The notes below the pieces were generated by a model. It worked only from the letters and a program-made list of their open reading frames with translations, made no database searches and was not told the DNA's origin. From DAOUEX01 sp034430235 (lineage in GTDB: Bacteria; Chloroflexota; Anaerolineae; UBA2200), in NCBI GenBank assembly GCA_964478075.1, contig CAYZGO010000021.1:1-60046 (forward strand): a DNA stretch of 60,046 nt, written 5' to 3'. A program made the position numbers and the translations under genes. Each line of letters starts with the position of its first letter. Positions within the stretch are counted from its first letter, which is position 1. Below, piece after piece: positions 16,308-23,733 of this stretch.

Positions 16308-18365
16308 ATGTCGGATGACACTTGGCAACGCATTGAACGTCTACGCCAGCGGATCCGGCACCATGCCTACCTGTACCACGTTCTGGATACGCCGGAGATC
16401 GGTGATACCGAGTACGATGCATTGCTGGGCAGACTGCGCGAATTGGAAGAAGCGCATCCGGAACTCGTCACACCAGACTCTCCCACGCAACGTGTCGGGG
16501 GACAAGTGCAAGAGCAGTTCGCCAAAGTGCGCCATCCCGCGCCCATCCTCAGCCTGGCCAACGCGTTCAGCAGCGATGAAGTGTGCGCCTGGCGTGATCG
16601 ACTGCTCCGTCTGCTTCCTGCGGGGACACCATTCCAATTCGTCGTCGAACCGAAGATTGACGGCCTGACTGTTGTCCTGCACTACGAGGATGGCCTCTTT
16701 GTGTTAGGAGCCACACGCGGCGATGGCCAGGTCGGGGAAGACATCACCTTGAACCTGCGCACTGTCAAGTCCGTGCCTTTGCGCATCCCAGTACAACCAC
16801 ATGGCCCGCCGCCTCCACGGAGGCTGGTTGTGCGCGGTGAAGCTTACATGCCCATCAGCGACTTTGAGGCATTCAATCGCAGTCAGGAGGAAAAAGGAGA
16901 GAAAACCTTCGCCAATCCGCGCAACGCTGCGGCGGGTAGCCTGCGCCAACTCAATCCCGCTATCACCGCATCCCGACCACTGCGGCTGTTTTGCTACGCA
17001 GTCGTGTCCAGCGAGGGCGTGGAGCTTCGTACGCAACAGGAAGTGCTGCAGTACCTGAGAGACGTTGGCTTTCCAGTCAACTCAGATGTAGCGCTCTTCG
17101 ATGATCTGGTGCAGGCCATTGCTTACGGTGAGCAGTGGATGCAGAAGCGCAACACGTTGAACTATGAAGCCGACGGCGTAGTCTTCAAGATTAATGACCT
17201 GACCACACAACGCAGACTCGGGGTAGTAGGCAAAGACCCTCGCGGCATGATAGCGCTCAAGTTTCCAGCCCGCCAGGCCACAACACGGCTCAGAGAACTG
17301 GGTATCAACGTCGGGCGCACAGGCACTTTGAACCCGTTCGCCATACTCGAACCGGTGCGGCTCGGCGGCGTGACCATTGAACGGGCCACGCTGCACAATT
17401 TCGAAGACATTGCCCGCAAAGACATCCGCGTCGGTGACACTGTGCTCATCAAGCGCGCCGGCGACGTCATCCCCCAGGTAGAGAAGCCCCTCGTCGAACT
17501 GCGCACGGGGGAAGAAAAGGTCATTACTTCGCCTGAACACTGCCCCGTTTGCGGCGCGCCTGCCATGAAGCCTGAAGGTGAAGTTGCTGTCTACTGTGTC
17601 AATCCGTCGTGTCCAGCGCAAGTAGTGCAGCGCATCGTGCATTGGGCCCACACGATGGACATTGAGGGCTTTGGCGAACGACTGGCACAACTCTTTGTGG
17701 ACCACGGCCTTTTACGTGATTTCGCCGATCTCTACTATCTCAAGCGTGAAGATGTTCTGAATCTGCCTGGCTTCGCTGACAAGAGCACAGACAACCTGCT
17801 GGCTGCTATTGAGGCCAGCAAAGTTCGCCCACTGCCTCGCGTGCTTGCAGCATTGGGCATACGAGGTGTCGGCACCGTAGTCGCCGAGATGCTGGCTCAG
17901 CAGTTTAGTTCCGTGGAAGAACTGGTTCGTGCCTCGCCCGAGGAGCTGAAAGACATCCGTGGCTTGGGCCCAGTGAGCGCATCCAATATTGTCGCCTTCT
18001 TTTCTAGTGATCAAACCCGCGGTCTGATAGATAGACTACAGGGTGCCGGAGTCAAGCTGGAGCAGAAAGCTGCATCCCGAGCAGTGGCTGGCCGGCTCGC
18101 TGGCAAGACGTTTGTCATCACGGGAACGCTTCCTGTAATGACCCGTGAACAGGCCGCTGATTTGATCGTGGCGCTAGGCGGCAAGGTCACCAGCGCAGTG
18201 AGCAAGAAAACCGATTACCTGCTCGTTGGTGAGAGCCCAGGCAGCGGCAAATACAACAAGGCCCGCGAACTGGGTGTACCCATGATTGACGAAGCGCAGC
18301 TCAAACAAATGATAGCAGGCAGTGCCAGACCCAAAGGAGCAGGTCAAGTTGGTTTTCCCCCATAG
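16308..18365 (+). CDS. ligA: NAD-dependent DNA ligase
   Basis: 685 aa, usual length. It seals nicks using NAD in replication and repair. Domains in order: Ia with YHVLDTPEIGDTEYDALL (~20-37), adenylation with the nucleophile Lys in VEPKIDGLTV (~110-120) and NPRNAAAGSLRQL, OB fold (GDVIPQVEKP), C4 zinc finger (CPVCGAPAMK, then CVNPSC), HhH repeats (LNLPGFADKS, IRGVGTVVAEML, IRGLGPVSASNI) and a C-terminal BRCT (GKTFVITGTLP, DYLLVGESPGSGKYNKA). ATG 16308 has AAGAGGTG six bases upstream. The gene ends 52 bp before a truncated kinase fragment. Confidence 0.97.
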   Translation: MSDDTWQRIERLRQRIRHHAYLYHVLDTPEIGDTEYDALLGRLRELEEAHPELVTPDSPTQRVGGQVQEQFAKVRHPAPILSLANAFSSDEVCAWRDRLLRLLPAGTPFQFVVEPKIDGLTVVLHYEDGLFVLGATRGDGQVGEDITLNLRTVKSVPLRIPVQPHGPPPPRRLVVRGEAYMPISDFEAFNRSQEEKGEKTFANPRNAAAGSLRQLNPAITASRPLRLFCYAVVSSEGVELRTQQEVLQYLRDVGFPVNSDVALFDDLVQAIAYGEQWMQKRNTLNYEADGVVFKINDLTTQRRLGVVGKDPRGMIALKFPARQATTRLRELGINVGRTGTLNPFAILEPVRLGGVTIERATLHNFEDIARKDIRVGDTVLIKRAGDVIPQVEKPLVELRTGEEKVITSPEHCPVCGAPAMKPEGEVAVYCVNPSCPAQVVQRIVHWAHTMDIEGFGERLAQLFVDHGLLRDFADLYYLKREDVLNLPGFADKSTDNLLAAIEASKVRPLPRVLAALGIRGVGTVVAEMLAQQFSSVEELVRASPEELKDIRGLGPVSASNIVAFFSSDQTRGLIDRLQGAGVKLEQKAASRAVAGRLAGKTFVITGTLPVMTREQAADLIVALGGKVTSAVSKKTDYLLVGESPGSGKYNKARELGVPMIDEAQLKQMIAGSARPKGAGQVGFPP

Positions 18366-18383
18366 GCGCTGCCACATACTGTC

Positions 18384-18890
18384 ACGCAGATAACCGCCAA
18401 TCCCCTTATTGACGTAGTGGGTCTGGGCTACTGCGCCTGGGACTACCTGGGCACTGTTGATCATATCCCCAAATTTGACGCGCCCACAGTAAGCATGGCC
18501 GACTTTACTACTTCTGGCGGAGGGCCGGTCTCCACGGCGCTAGTCGCCCTGCCCAGACTGGGAGCCCAAACTGGCTATCTGGGTGTCATAGGTAATGACG
18601 AGGCTGGCCTCAATCTCAAGCGGGCTTTCGAGCAAGAGGGCGTGGACGTCAGTCATCTGCGTCTGCAACCTGGAGCGCGGTCTCCGGTCTGCATAGTGTT
18701 GGTCCATGCCAAAACGGGGCGGCGCAGCATCTTGTGCTACCGTGGCACACATGCGGAACTGAAACTACAGCAGGCTGATCGTGCTTACGTAGCTGCGGCG
18801 CGATTCCTGCACCTTGATGGACACCACATGACCGCAGCCGTTACTGCTGCTCAGTGGATGCGGGAGGCTGCACGAGAGTGCCTATCGGCT
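18384..18890 (+). pseudogene. Truncated PfkB-family carbohydrate kinase
   Basis: Homology begins before any usable start: LIDVVGLGYCAWDYLG is readable from about 18405, but the first possible start (GTG 18417) lies inside the conserved strand and has no ribosome site. The N-terminal half is well preserved, with TSGGGPVSTALVALPRLGA (substrate site), GVIGNDEAGLNLKRAFEQEG, TGRRSILCYRG and FLHLDGHHMTAA. After AQWMREA (~18870) the homology stops and the frame runs through the antisense of metG. The C-terminal half, with the catalytic Asp (GAGD) and ATP site, is missing. This suggests a deletion whose right edge is next to the metG stop codon. Confidence 0.8.
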
Positions 18891-18904
18891 GAAATACCTC
18901 GCCC

Positions 18905-20449
18905 CTACTGCTCGTGCTTGGGAAACAGCACTTCACCTGGGCTGACTCGAGTGCCTGGCGGATACACTCCCACCGAGGTCAGCGCCTCCCAGCCTGTCTC
19001 CGGTACAAAGTCCAGGCCTAGCTGTGTGAGCAATTCCAGGGATTTGCGTGGCATCACCGGAACGAGACAGCACCCTAAAAGCCGCAGCACGTCTACCAGA
19101 CTATACAGCACAGTAGCTAGTCGCTCTCCCGCTTGTGCAGAACCCGCTTTACGAGCCTTGGCCAGTTCCCAGGGTGCTGTCTTCTGTACATACTTGTTGG
19201 CCTCTTCCACCAGCCTCCAAATGAGAATCAACACCTCTTGCAAGGCAACACGCTGCAAGGCATCCTCTACTCGTTCGTGCAAGCCTGTTGCCAGGTCCAG
19301 CAGGTTTCGATCCACGGCCTCAAGTGCACCTGCCGCACTCGGCACAACGCCATCGAAATAGCGCACAACCATTTGTATCGTGCGGTTAAGCAGATTGCCG
19401 AAATCGTTGGCCAGGTCAGCGTTGTAGCGGCGTATGAAAGCGTCATCGGTGTAATCCCAATCCGCACCGAAGGCACCCTCTCGCAGGAAGAAATAGCGCA
19501 CTGCATCAGAGCCGAATCTCCGGACTAGATCATAAGGATCGATGATGTTGCCGGTTGTCTTGCTCAGCTTCTGACCATCCTTGGTCAGCCAACCATGTGC
19601 GAATACCAGCCGGGGTACCGGCAATCCAACAGCCATGAGCAACGCGGGCCAATACAGACAGTGGAAGCGGATGATCTCTTTAGCCATTAGCTGCACATCG
19701 GCTGGCCAGTAGTGCTGAAAGGTCTCTTCGTCATCACCGTAGCCGATAGCAGTGATATAGTTGAGCAGAGCATCCACCCATACGTATAGGACTTGGCTTG
19801 GGTCATCCGGCATAGGAACGCCCCAGCGCACGTGCTGACGCGAAATACTCAAGTCCCGCAAGCCCTCGCGCAGCACACTCAGAAGCTCGTTGCGCCGCGT
19901 TTCAGGTTCCACAAAACCAGTCTCGGCCAACAAATGATATAGCTTGTCCTGATACCGTGATAGAGCAAAGAAGTAGTTCTCTTCCTCCGTCCACTCACAG
20001 GGGCGATTGTGAACGGGGCACAGGTCCCCTGGCAGGAGCTCCTCAGCCTTGTAGAAAGCCTCGCAACGAGAGCAGTACCAACCAGTATAGCGACCGCGGT
20101 GCACGTCACCAGAAGCCAGAAGAGCGCGGGTGAACTTTTGCACAGCTTGGATATGTCGCTCATCCGTAGTGCGCACAAAGTAATCATTCGAGATATCCAA
20201 CAGTTGCCAGAGCTCGACGAATCTGGCCACAATCTGGTCGCAGTATGCGTTCGGGGACAGGCCCTTGTCTGCAGAGATGCGCTCGATATTCTGGCCATGC
20301 TCATCCGTGCCCGTTAGAAAGAAGACATCATCTCCCATCAGACGGTGATAGCGGGCCAGAACGTCGGCTGCAATCGTGGTGTAAGCATGCCCAACGTGCG
20401 GCACGTCATTGACGTAGTAGATTGGTGTTGTAACGTAGAATTTCCTCAT
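18905..20449 (-). CDS. metG: Methionyl-tRNA synthetase
   Basis: 514 aa. It charges tRNA-Met. The HIGH-type motif is PHVGHAYTT (~17-25) and the KMSKS-type motif is GQKLSKTTGN (~300). A zinc-binding insert with CSRCEAF and CPVHNRPC (~125-150) is present, as is a C-terminal anticodon-binding helical domain. The length suggests the short form without the C-terminal tRNA-binding (EMAPII-like) domain. Upstream is a T-box leader (20463-20758) that should match its expression to uncharged tRNA-Met. The stop lies next to the broken pfkB-type gene. Confidence 0.96.
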   Translation of the reverse strand: MRKFYVTTPIYYVNDVPHVGHAYTTIAADVLARYHRLMGDDVFFLTGTDEHGQNIERISADKGLSPNAYCDQIVARFVELWQLLDISNDYFVRTTDERHIQAVQKFTRALLASGDVHRGRYTGWYCSRCEAFYKAEELLPGDLCPVHNRPCEWTEEENYFFALSRYQDKLYHLLAETGFVEPETRRNELLSVLREGLRDLSISRQHVRWGVPMPDDPSQVLYVWVDALLNYITAIGYGDDEETFQHYWPADVQLMAKEIIRFHCLYWPALLMAVGLPVPRLVFAHGWLTKDGQKLSKTTGNIIDPYDLVRRFGSDAVRYFFLREGAFGADWDYTDDAFIRRYNADLANDFGNLLNRTIQMVVRYFDGVVPSAAGALEAVDRNLLDLATGLHERVEDALQRVALQEVLILIWRLVEEANKYVQKTAPWELAKARKAGSAQAGERLATVLYSLVDVLRLLGCCLVPVMPRKSLELLTQLGLDFVPETGWEALTSVGVYPPGTRVSPGEVLFPKHEQ

Positions 20450-20462
20450 GGCACCCCCTTAA

Positions 20463-20758
20463 CGAAAAACCCTCGCCCGATAGGGACGAGGGCCTGAACT
20501 CGTGATACCACCCTAATTCGCTGCTGACTCGCATCAGCAGCCTCAACCAGTGCCATAGCCTCCGGCACCGTGCCCGGATAACGGCGGGCAAGCCGGCTCA
20601 GCTTACTGTGACCGACCAGCAGGTGCCGGTCTTTTCAGCCTGCAGCTCCGAGGTCATTTTCCGCGGCTCCTCCGCACTGCTTCTCAACCTGGCGCAGCTC
20701 TCTGTAGCATCAGACTCCGCGTACTCGTCCTCTTCACAGCCCTTCACGTGCATCAACT
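20463..20758 (-). promoter_or_regulatory. Methionine-responsive T-box leader of metG
   Basis: Read on the minus strand. The 5' part has GAAGAGGACGAGTACG, matching the AGUA-bearing base of Stem I, and then CAGAGAGCTG. The specifier loop reads GGAAA-ATG-ACC-type, placing the Met codon ATG at 20657-20655. Downstream is the T-box core AGGGTGGTATCACG (20514-20501), then the terminator CCCTCG/CGAGGG (20492-20470) followed by five T residues (20469-20465). A few bases later comes AGGGGG and the metG ATG. T-boxes bind uncharged tRNA and switch from termination to readthrough; here the specifier and gene agree. Confidence 0.9.
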
Positions 20759-20765
20759 GATTGTC

Positions 20766-20793
20766 ATTCTATCCACTTCGGCGATTTTGTCAA
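20766..20793 (-). promoter_or_regulatory. metG: Promoter of the metG T-box transcript
   Basis: On the minus strand TTGACA (20793-20788), a 16-nt spacer and TAGAAT (20771-20766). The predicted start near 20758 is just upstream of the T-box Stem I. Confidence 0.75.
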
Positions 20794-21236
20794 ACCACGT
20801 TGGGCGTTGAAAAACACAGTTATCGGGGGACTGCCACATACTGTGGACAGATGACAATCACTCACCACATGTCGCGGCACAAGGTAGCAAGAATGGCCTT
20901 TCCCCATATCCGGAAGAAATGTGCTATTATAGTAAATCATTGGCTATGACCTAGAGCCAAGCGAAGTGAGTATGAAGGGGAAAGTGAGGCTGAAGGCTCT
21001 GCGGGCCGCCAATCGGTAACTGCCAAGTGACTGCAACCCTGTCCGGGTACCTGGCGGCGTGCCCACTCCGCTTCGCCGTTCGTGCTCTGCATGCCCTACG
21101 GGCGACCGCTCGACGGGGCTCCGTGGGTGCTGCCCTTGGGGTGCGGCAAGGACATGGCGCGAAGAGCTGCCTCTGCTGACTTTCCGAGTAGGCACTAAGC
21201 AGAGAGCTCTGCACAGGCGAGAAGGGAGACACAAAA
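20794..21236. other. Intergenic region, no gene seen
   Basis: Between divergent metG and the membrane-protein pair. A TATTATAGT-like AT-rich stretch at 20925-20933 could be a -10 element for the plus-strand pair, but no matching -35 was found. Short fragments resembling the CAGTTGCCAG repeat occur near 21017. Confidence 0.45.
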
Positions 21237-21785
21237 ATGAAATCCCTGCTGGCGCTGCTCAAACCCAACTGGCGCAAGGTACTGGCCACCACGCTGATGC
21301 TGGCTTTCCTCGCTGCAGCCTATATCCAGTCCTACGCCTTTGTGGACGATGTGCCTGGCGTCACAAAGCCCCCACTCTATGATTTGCTGCGACCATTCGA
21401 TTTCTGGTCGTCAGGCATGCTGCTTATCATGCCCCTGGCACTGTTGAGCACGCCGCTGCAGTGGCTCGGCCTCTCGCCGCTATCCTCGCCCTTGATATGG
21501 CCGCTGCAGGTGGTGTACGTTTACCTCCTCTCTTGCCTGCTCGTCTTTGCCCACGACCGCTGGGGGACCAGAATTGAGAGGCGGTGGCGCTGGCTCGTCC
21601 TAATTCTCCCCTTTCTCATCGTCGCCGCACTGTGGGCGCCAGCTATGCTGGCTGGAATCCGCTCCCCACGACAGATGATGCCTTTCCTCGCCTCTTCCAT
21701 TTTCTTCAGCAGCTGCGTGCTGTCGCTTTATGTCTATACTACCGTGTGCATCGGCGTAGGGGTGTACAGGGGCCTGAGAAAGTGA
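21237..21785 (+). CDS. Small integral membrane protein, unknown function
   Basis: 182 aa with about four hydrophobic segments: ATTLMLAFLAAAYIQSYAF, MLLIMPLALLSTPLQWLGL, a central LQVVYVYLLSCLLVFAHD and a C-terminal FFSSCVLSLYVYTTVCIGVG. AGAAGGGAGAC precedes the ATG. It lies 20 bp before a Yip1-like gene, so the two probably form one unit. I do not recognise a family. Confidence 0.72.
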   Translation: MKSLLALLKPNWRKVLATTLMLAFLAAAYIQSYAFVDDVPGVTKPPLYDLLRPFDFWSSGMLLIMPLALLSTPLQWLGLSPLSSPLIWPLQVVYVYLLSCLLVFAHDRWGTRIERRWRWLVLILPFLIVAALWAPAMLAGIRSPRQMMPFLASSIFFSSCVLSLYVYTTVCIGVGVYRGLRK

Positions 21786-21805
21786 CCAATGAAGGAGATT
21801 AGTTC

Positions 21806-22390
21806 ATGTTCAAGAAACTGTTCTGCATGCTGCGCGAGCCGGAGACTTTCTTCGAAACGATACGCGAGGAGAGTTGGAGACCTGCCTTCATGTTTCTGCT
21901 ACAAGTCTCAGCAGTCATTGCCGTTTTTACCCCCCTGGTCAATGCCCTGGGCTGGGAGAGCACTGACACCAACTCTACGTACCAGGCTCAGATCCTGGCT
22001 TGGCAAGTGACCCGTGACTACCTGCTTCCTGAACTGGGAACGATAGCCTACCTGGCTGAGGCGCTGCTCATCCTGGGATTGGCAGTCATCATTGCCCTGT
22101 TCTTGACCGCTTTCTTGCATCTGGTATTCCGTGCTTTGGGCGGACAGGGGTCGGTGCTCAATGCCTGGAAGGCAGCCTGCTATGGGGTCGGGCCTTGCGT
22201 GCTCCTGGGCTGGGTGCCCTATTGGACTCTCTTCGTCGGCGCCTGGTTCTTTGTCTTGCAGCTCTATTTCGGGCCCAAGGTGCTCTACCGTATGCGCGAG
22301 GGGCGGGCTCTCGTGATCCTGGCCTTCTTTGTGGGCGCCATGCTGCTGGAGTTCGCCACTAAGGGCACAACACTGGGGTTTGGCACGTGA
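21806..22390 (+). CDS. Yip1-domain-like membrane protein
   Basis: 194 aa. It opens with MLREPETFFETIREE, the typical lead-in of bacterial Yip1/DUF1282 proteins, followed by about five membrane helices (FMFLLQVSAVIAVFTPLV, LAEALLILGLAVIIALFL, a Gly/Cys-rich GVGPCVLLGWVPY and a C-terminal LVILAFFVGAMLLEF). AAGGAGA precedes the start. Function in bacteria is not established. It pairs with the gene at 21237. Confidence 0.75.
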   Translation: MFKKLFCMLREPETFFETIREESWRPAFMFLLQVSAVIAVFTPLVNALGWESTDTNSTYQAQILAWQVTRDYLLPELGTIAYLAEALLILGLAVIIALFLTAFLHLVFRALGGQGSVLNAWKAACYGVGPCVLLGWVPYWTLFVGAWFFVLQLYFGPKVLYRMREGRALVILAFFVGAMLLEFATKGTTLGFGT

Positions 22391-22445
22391 TAGACGCGTT
22401 TGGCCAGCCAGTGGTTGGCCACGATAATCTCAATGGGCAGCGACG

Positions 22446-22805
22446 CTCCACGTTCTCCAGCAGTTGCCGTTTACGCCTTCCGTTTACCTTGTCTCCCGTT
22501 TACGCCTCTGGCGTAAAGACAAAGGTACCGCGGGTTGCTCTCTTAAACCTTCAGCGTTCCACCACCAGGATCCGCGGCAGTGCGACCGACCGAAGTCCCC
22601 GAAGCGAAGCGGAGTGGGGCAACTGCCGCTGAACGTTGTGGTACGACTGCCACTGAAAATCGTGGTACGACTGCCACTGGACATCGTGGTTCGACCGCCA
22701 CTGAACATTCTATGGCCCAGCTACCCCCTCCATGTTCTCCAGCAGTTGCACTGCGGGTCTCTATGCTAACTCTCCCCATTGTCAAGCAGTCGCAGGACAA
22801 GGCCT
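22446..22805. repeat. Left REP-like cassette and 24-bp tandem array flanking the RAYT
   Basis: Copy A of a ~145-bp cassette: CTCCACGTTCTCCAGCAG, GTTTACG units, CTCTGGCGTAAAGACAAAG, GCGGGTTGCTCTCT, then the palindrome arm GCGGCAGT at 22574-22581. The partner arm ACTGCCGC sits at 22622-22629, so the loop has been widened by about 40 nt. Three 24-bp units starting GTGGTACGACTGCC follow at 22638-22709 and end in GAACATT plus CTATGG. A shortened cassette copy (TGTTCTCCAGCAGTTGC, CTGCGGG) lies at 22731-22760. The cassette recurs in the same orientation at 23562-23706. Confidence 0.85.
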
Positions 22806-23360
22806 TCAAAAAGGAAGCAAATCAACCGGCAACACTGACTCCTTACCGAGCAAGTAGTTGTGTGCACTCGAGTACAGCCAATCCGTCGGACTGGCCACCA
22901 AGCAGGCCTTCACCGGATTGTTGTGAATGTACTCCAACTTCTGCCTGGCAAAAGCAGCAGAGTAGATCGCTTCCGGATGGGAGCCATCCTGCCAAACCTG
23001 ATACTTCGATACAGCCTGCGCACGCCCTGCCTTTCGCGCCCTCCTAAATGCTTCCAGATACTCCATCTCACCACGCACCTCTGCCAGGCGCCAAATCGCA
23101 CGCGAGGTGAAGCGCTTGAGATCTCGCAAGATATCGCCTATGCGCGCACCTTGGTGAGCCCAGAAGATGCCATGGAAATGGCTGGGCATGAGCACGTAGG
23201 CGTTCAGTTCCGTCGGCTTATGCGAGACCACGTAGCGCAAGCTGCGGAGCATGACGTTGCGGTACGGTTCGAGTTTGAACAGGGGTAGCCACTCTATGAC
23301 GGTGCAGGTGACGAAGAAGGCATAGTGGCCCTCGGCATAGGCATTATGGCTGCGTAGCAT
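22806..23360 (-). CDS. REP-associated tyrosine transposase (RAYT, Y1/HUH family)
   Basis: 184 aa. Visible family marks are GHYAFFVTCTVIEW at the N-terminus, the HUH motif in YVLMPSHFHGIFW (~56-68), a middle helix RIGDILRDLKRFTSR, and the region QKLEYIHNNPVKACLV (~139-154), whose Tyr is the candidate nucleophile. The protein is nearer to RAYT proteins than to IS200/IS605 TnpA. RAYTs nick and join single-stranded DNA at REP hairpins. Here the gene sits between two directly repeated REP-like cassettes, the pattern expected if they are its substrates. The frame is intact. No accessory TnpB is present. Confidence 0.88.
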   Translation of the reverse strand: MLRSHNAYAEGHYAFFVTCTVIEWLPLFKLEPYRNVMLRSLRYVVSHKPTELNAYVLMPSHFHGIFWAHQGARIGDILRDLKRFTSRAIWRLAEVRGEMEYLEAFRRARKAGRAQAVSKYQVWQDGSHPEAIYSAAFARQKLEYIHNNPVKACLVASPTDWLYSSAHNYLLGKESVLPVDLLPF

Positions 23361-23423
23361 GTCACCTTACTCCAGAACTTGCGGTTGCTGTTTATCCACT
23401 GGCAAAGGTTTGTTGCTCGCCAG

Positions 23424-23706
23424 ATCCGCGGCAGTACAACTGCCGCTGAACGTCGTGGTACGAGTGCCGCCGAACATTGTGGTACGAGTGCCGCCGAACA
23501 TTGTGGTACGACTGCCGCCGAACACTGGTACGACTGCCGCCGAACATTGTGGTACGACTCCCTCCACGTTCTCCAGCAGTTGCCGTTTACGGCTTCCGTT
23601 TACGCCTCTGGCGTAAAGACAAAGGTACTGCGGGTTGCTCTCTCAAGCCAGCAGCATTCTGTTGCCAAGATCCGCGGCAATACAACTGCCGCTGAACATT
23701 CTATGG
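23424..23706. repeat. Right REP-like hairpins, 24-bp tandem array and cassette copy B
   Basis: Hairpin GCGGCAGT-ACA-ACTGCCGC at 23428-23446, then four tandem units of 24, 24, 22 and 24 bp, starting GTGGTACGA (the last starts CTGGTACGA), at 23455-23548 and a partial fifth. Cassette copy B follows at 23562-23706 and ends in a second hairpin (GCGGCAAT-ACA-ACTGCCGC, 23674-23692, one mismatch) and GAACATTCTATGG. The unit's TGCCGC-GAAC part equals the right arm and tail of the hairpin, so the arrays look like expansions of the REP tail. Confidence 0.85.
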
Positions 23707-23733
23707 TCCAACCGCCTGCTATTTGCGGCCGGT

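Noticed and set aside
18417..19361. Intact 314-aa sugar kinase
   Set aside because: Only the N-terminal half is kinase-like; the rest is antisense of metG.
23455..23548. CRISPR-like look of the 24-bp tandem array
   Set aside because: Units are contiguous with no spacers between them, and no cas genes are present.
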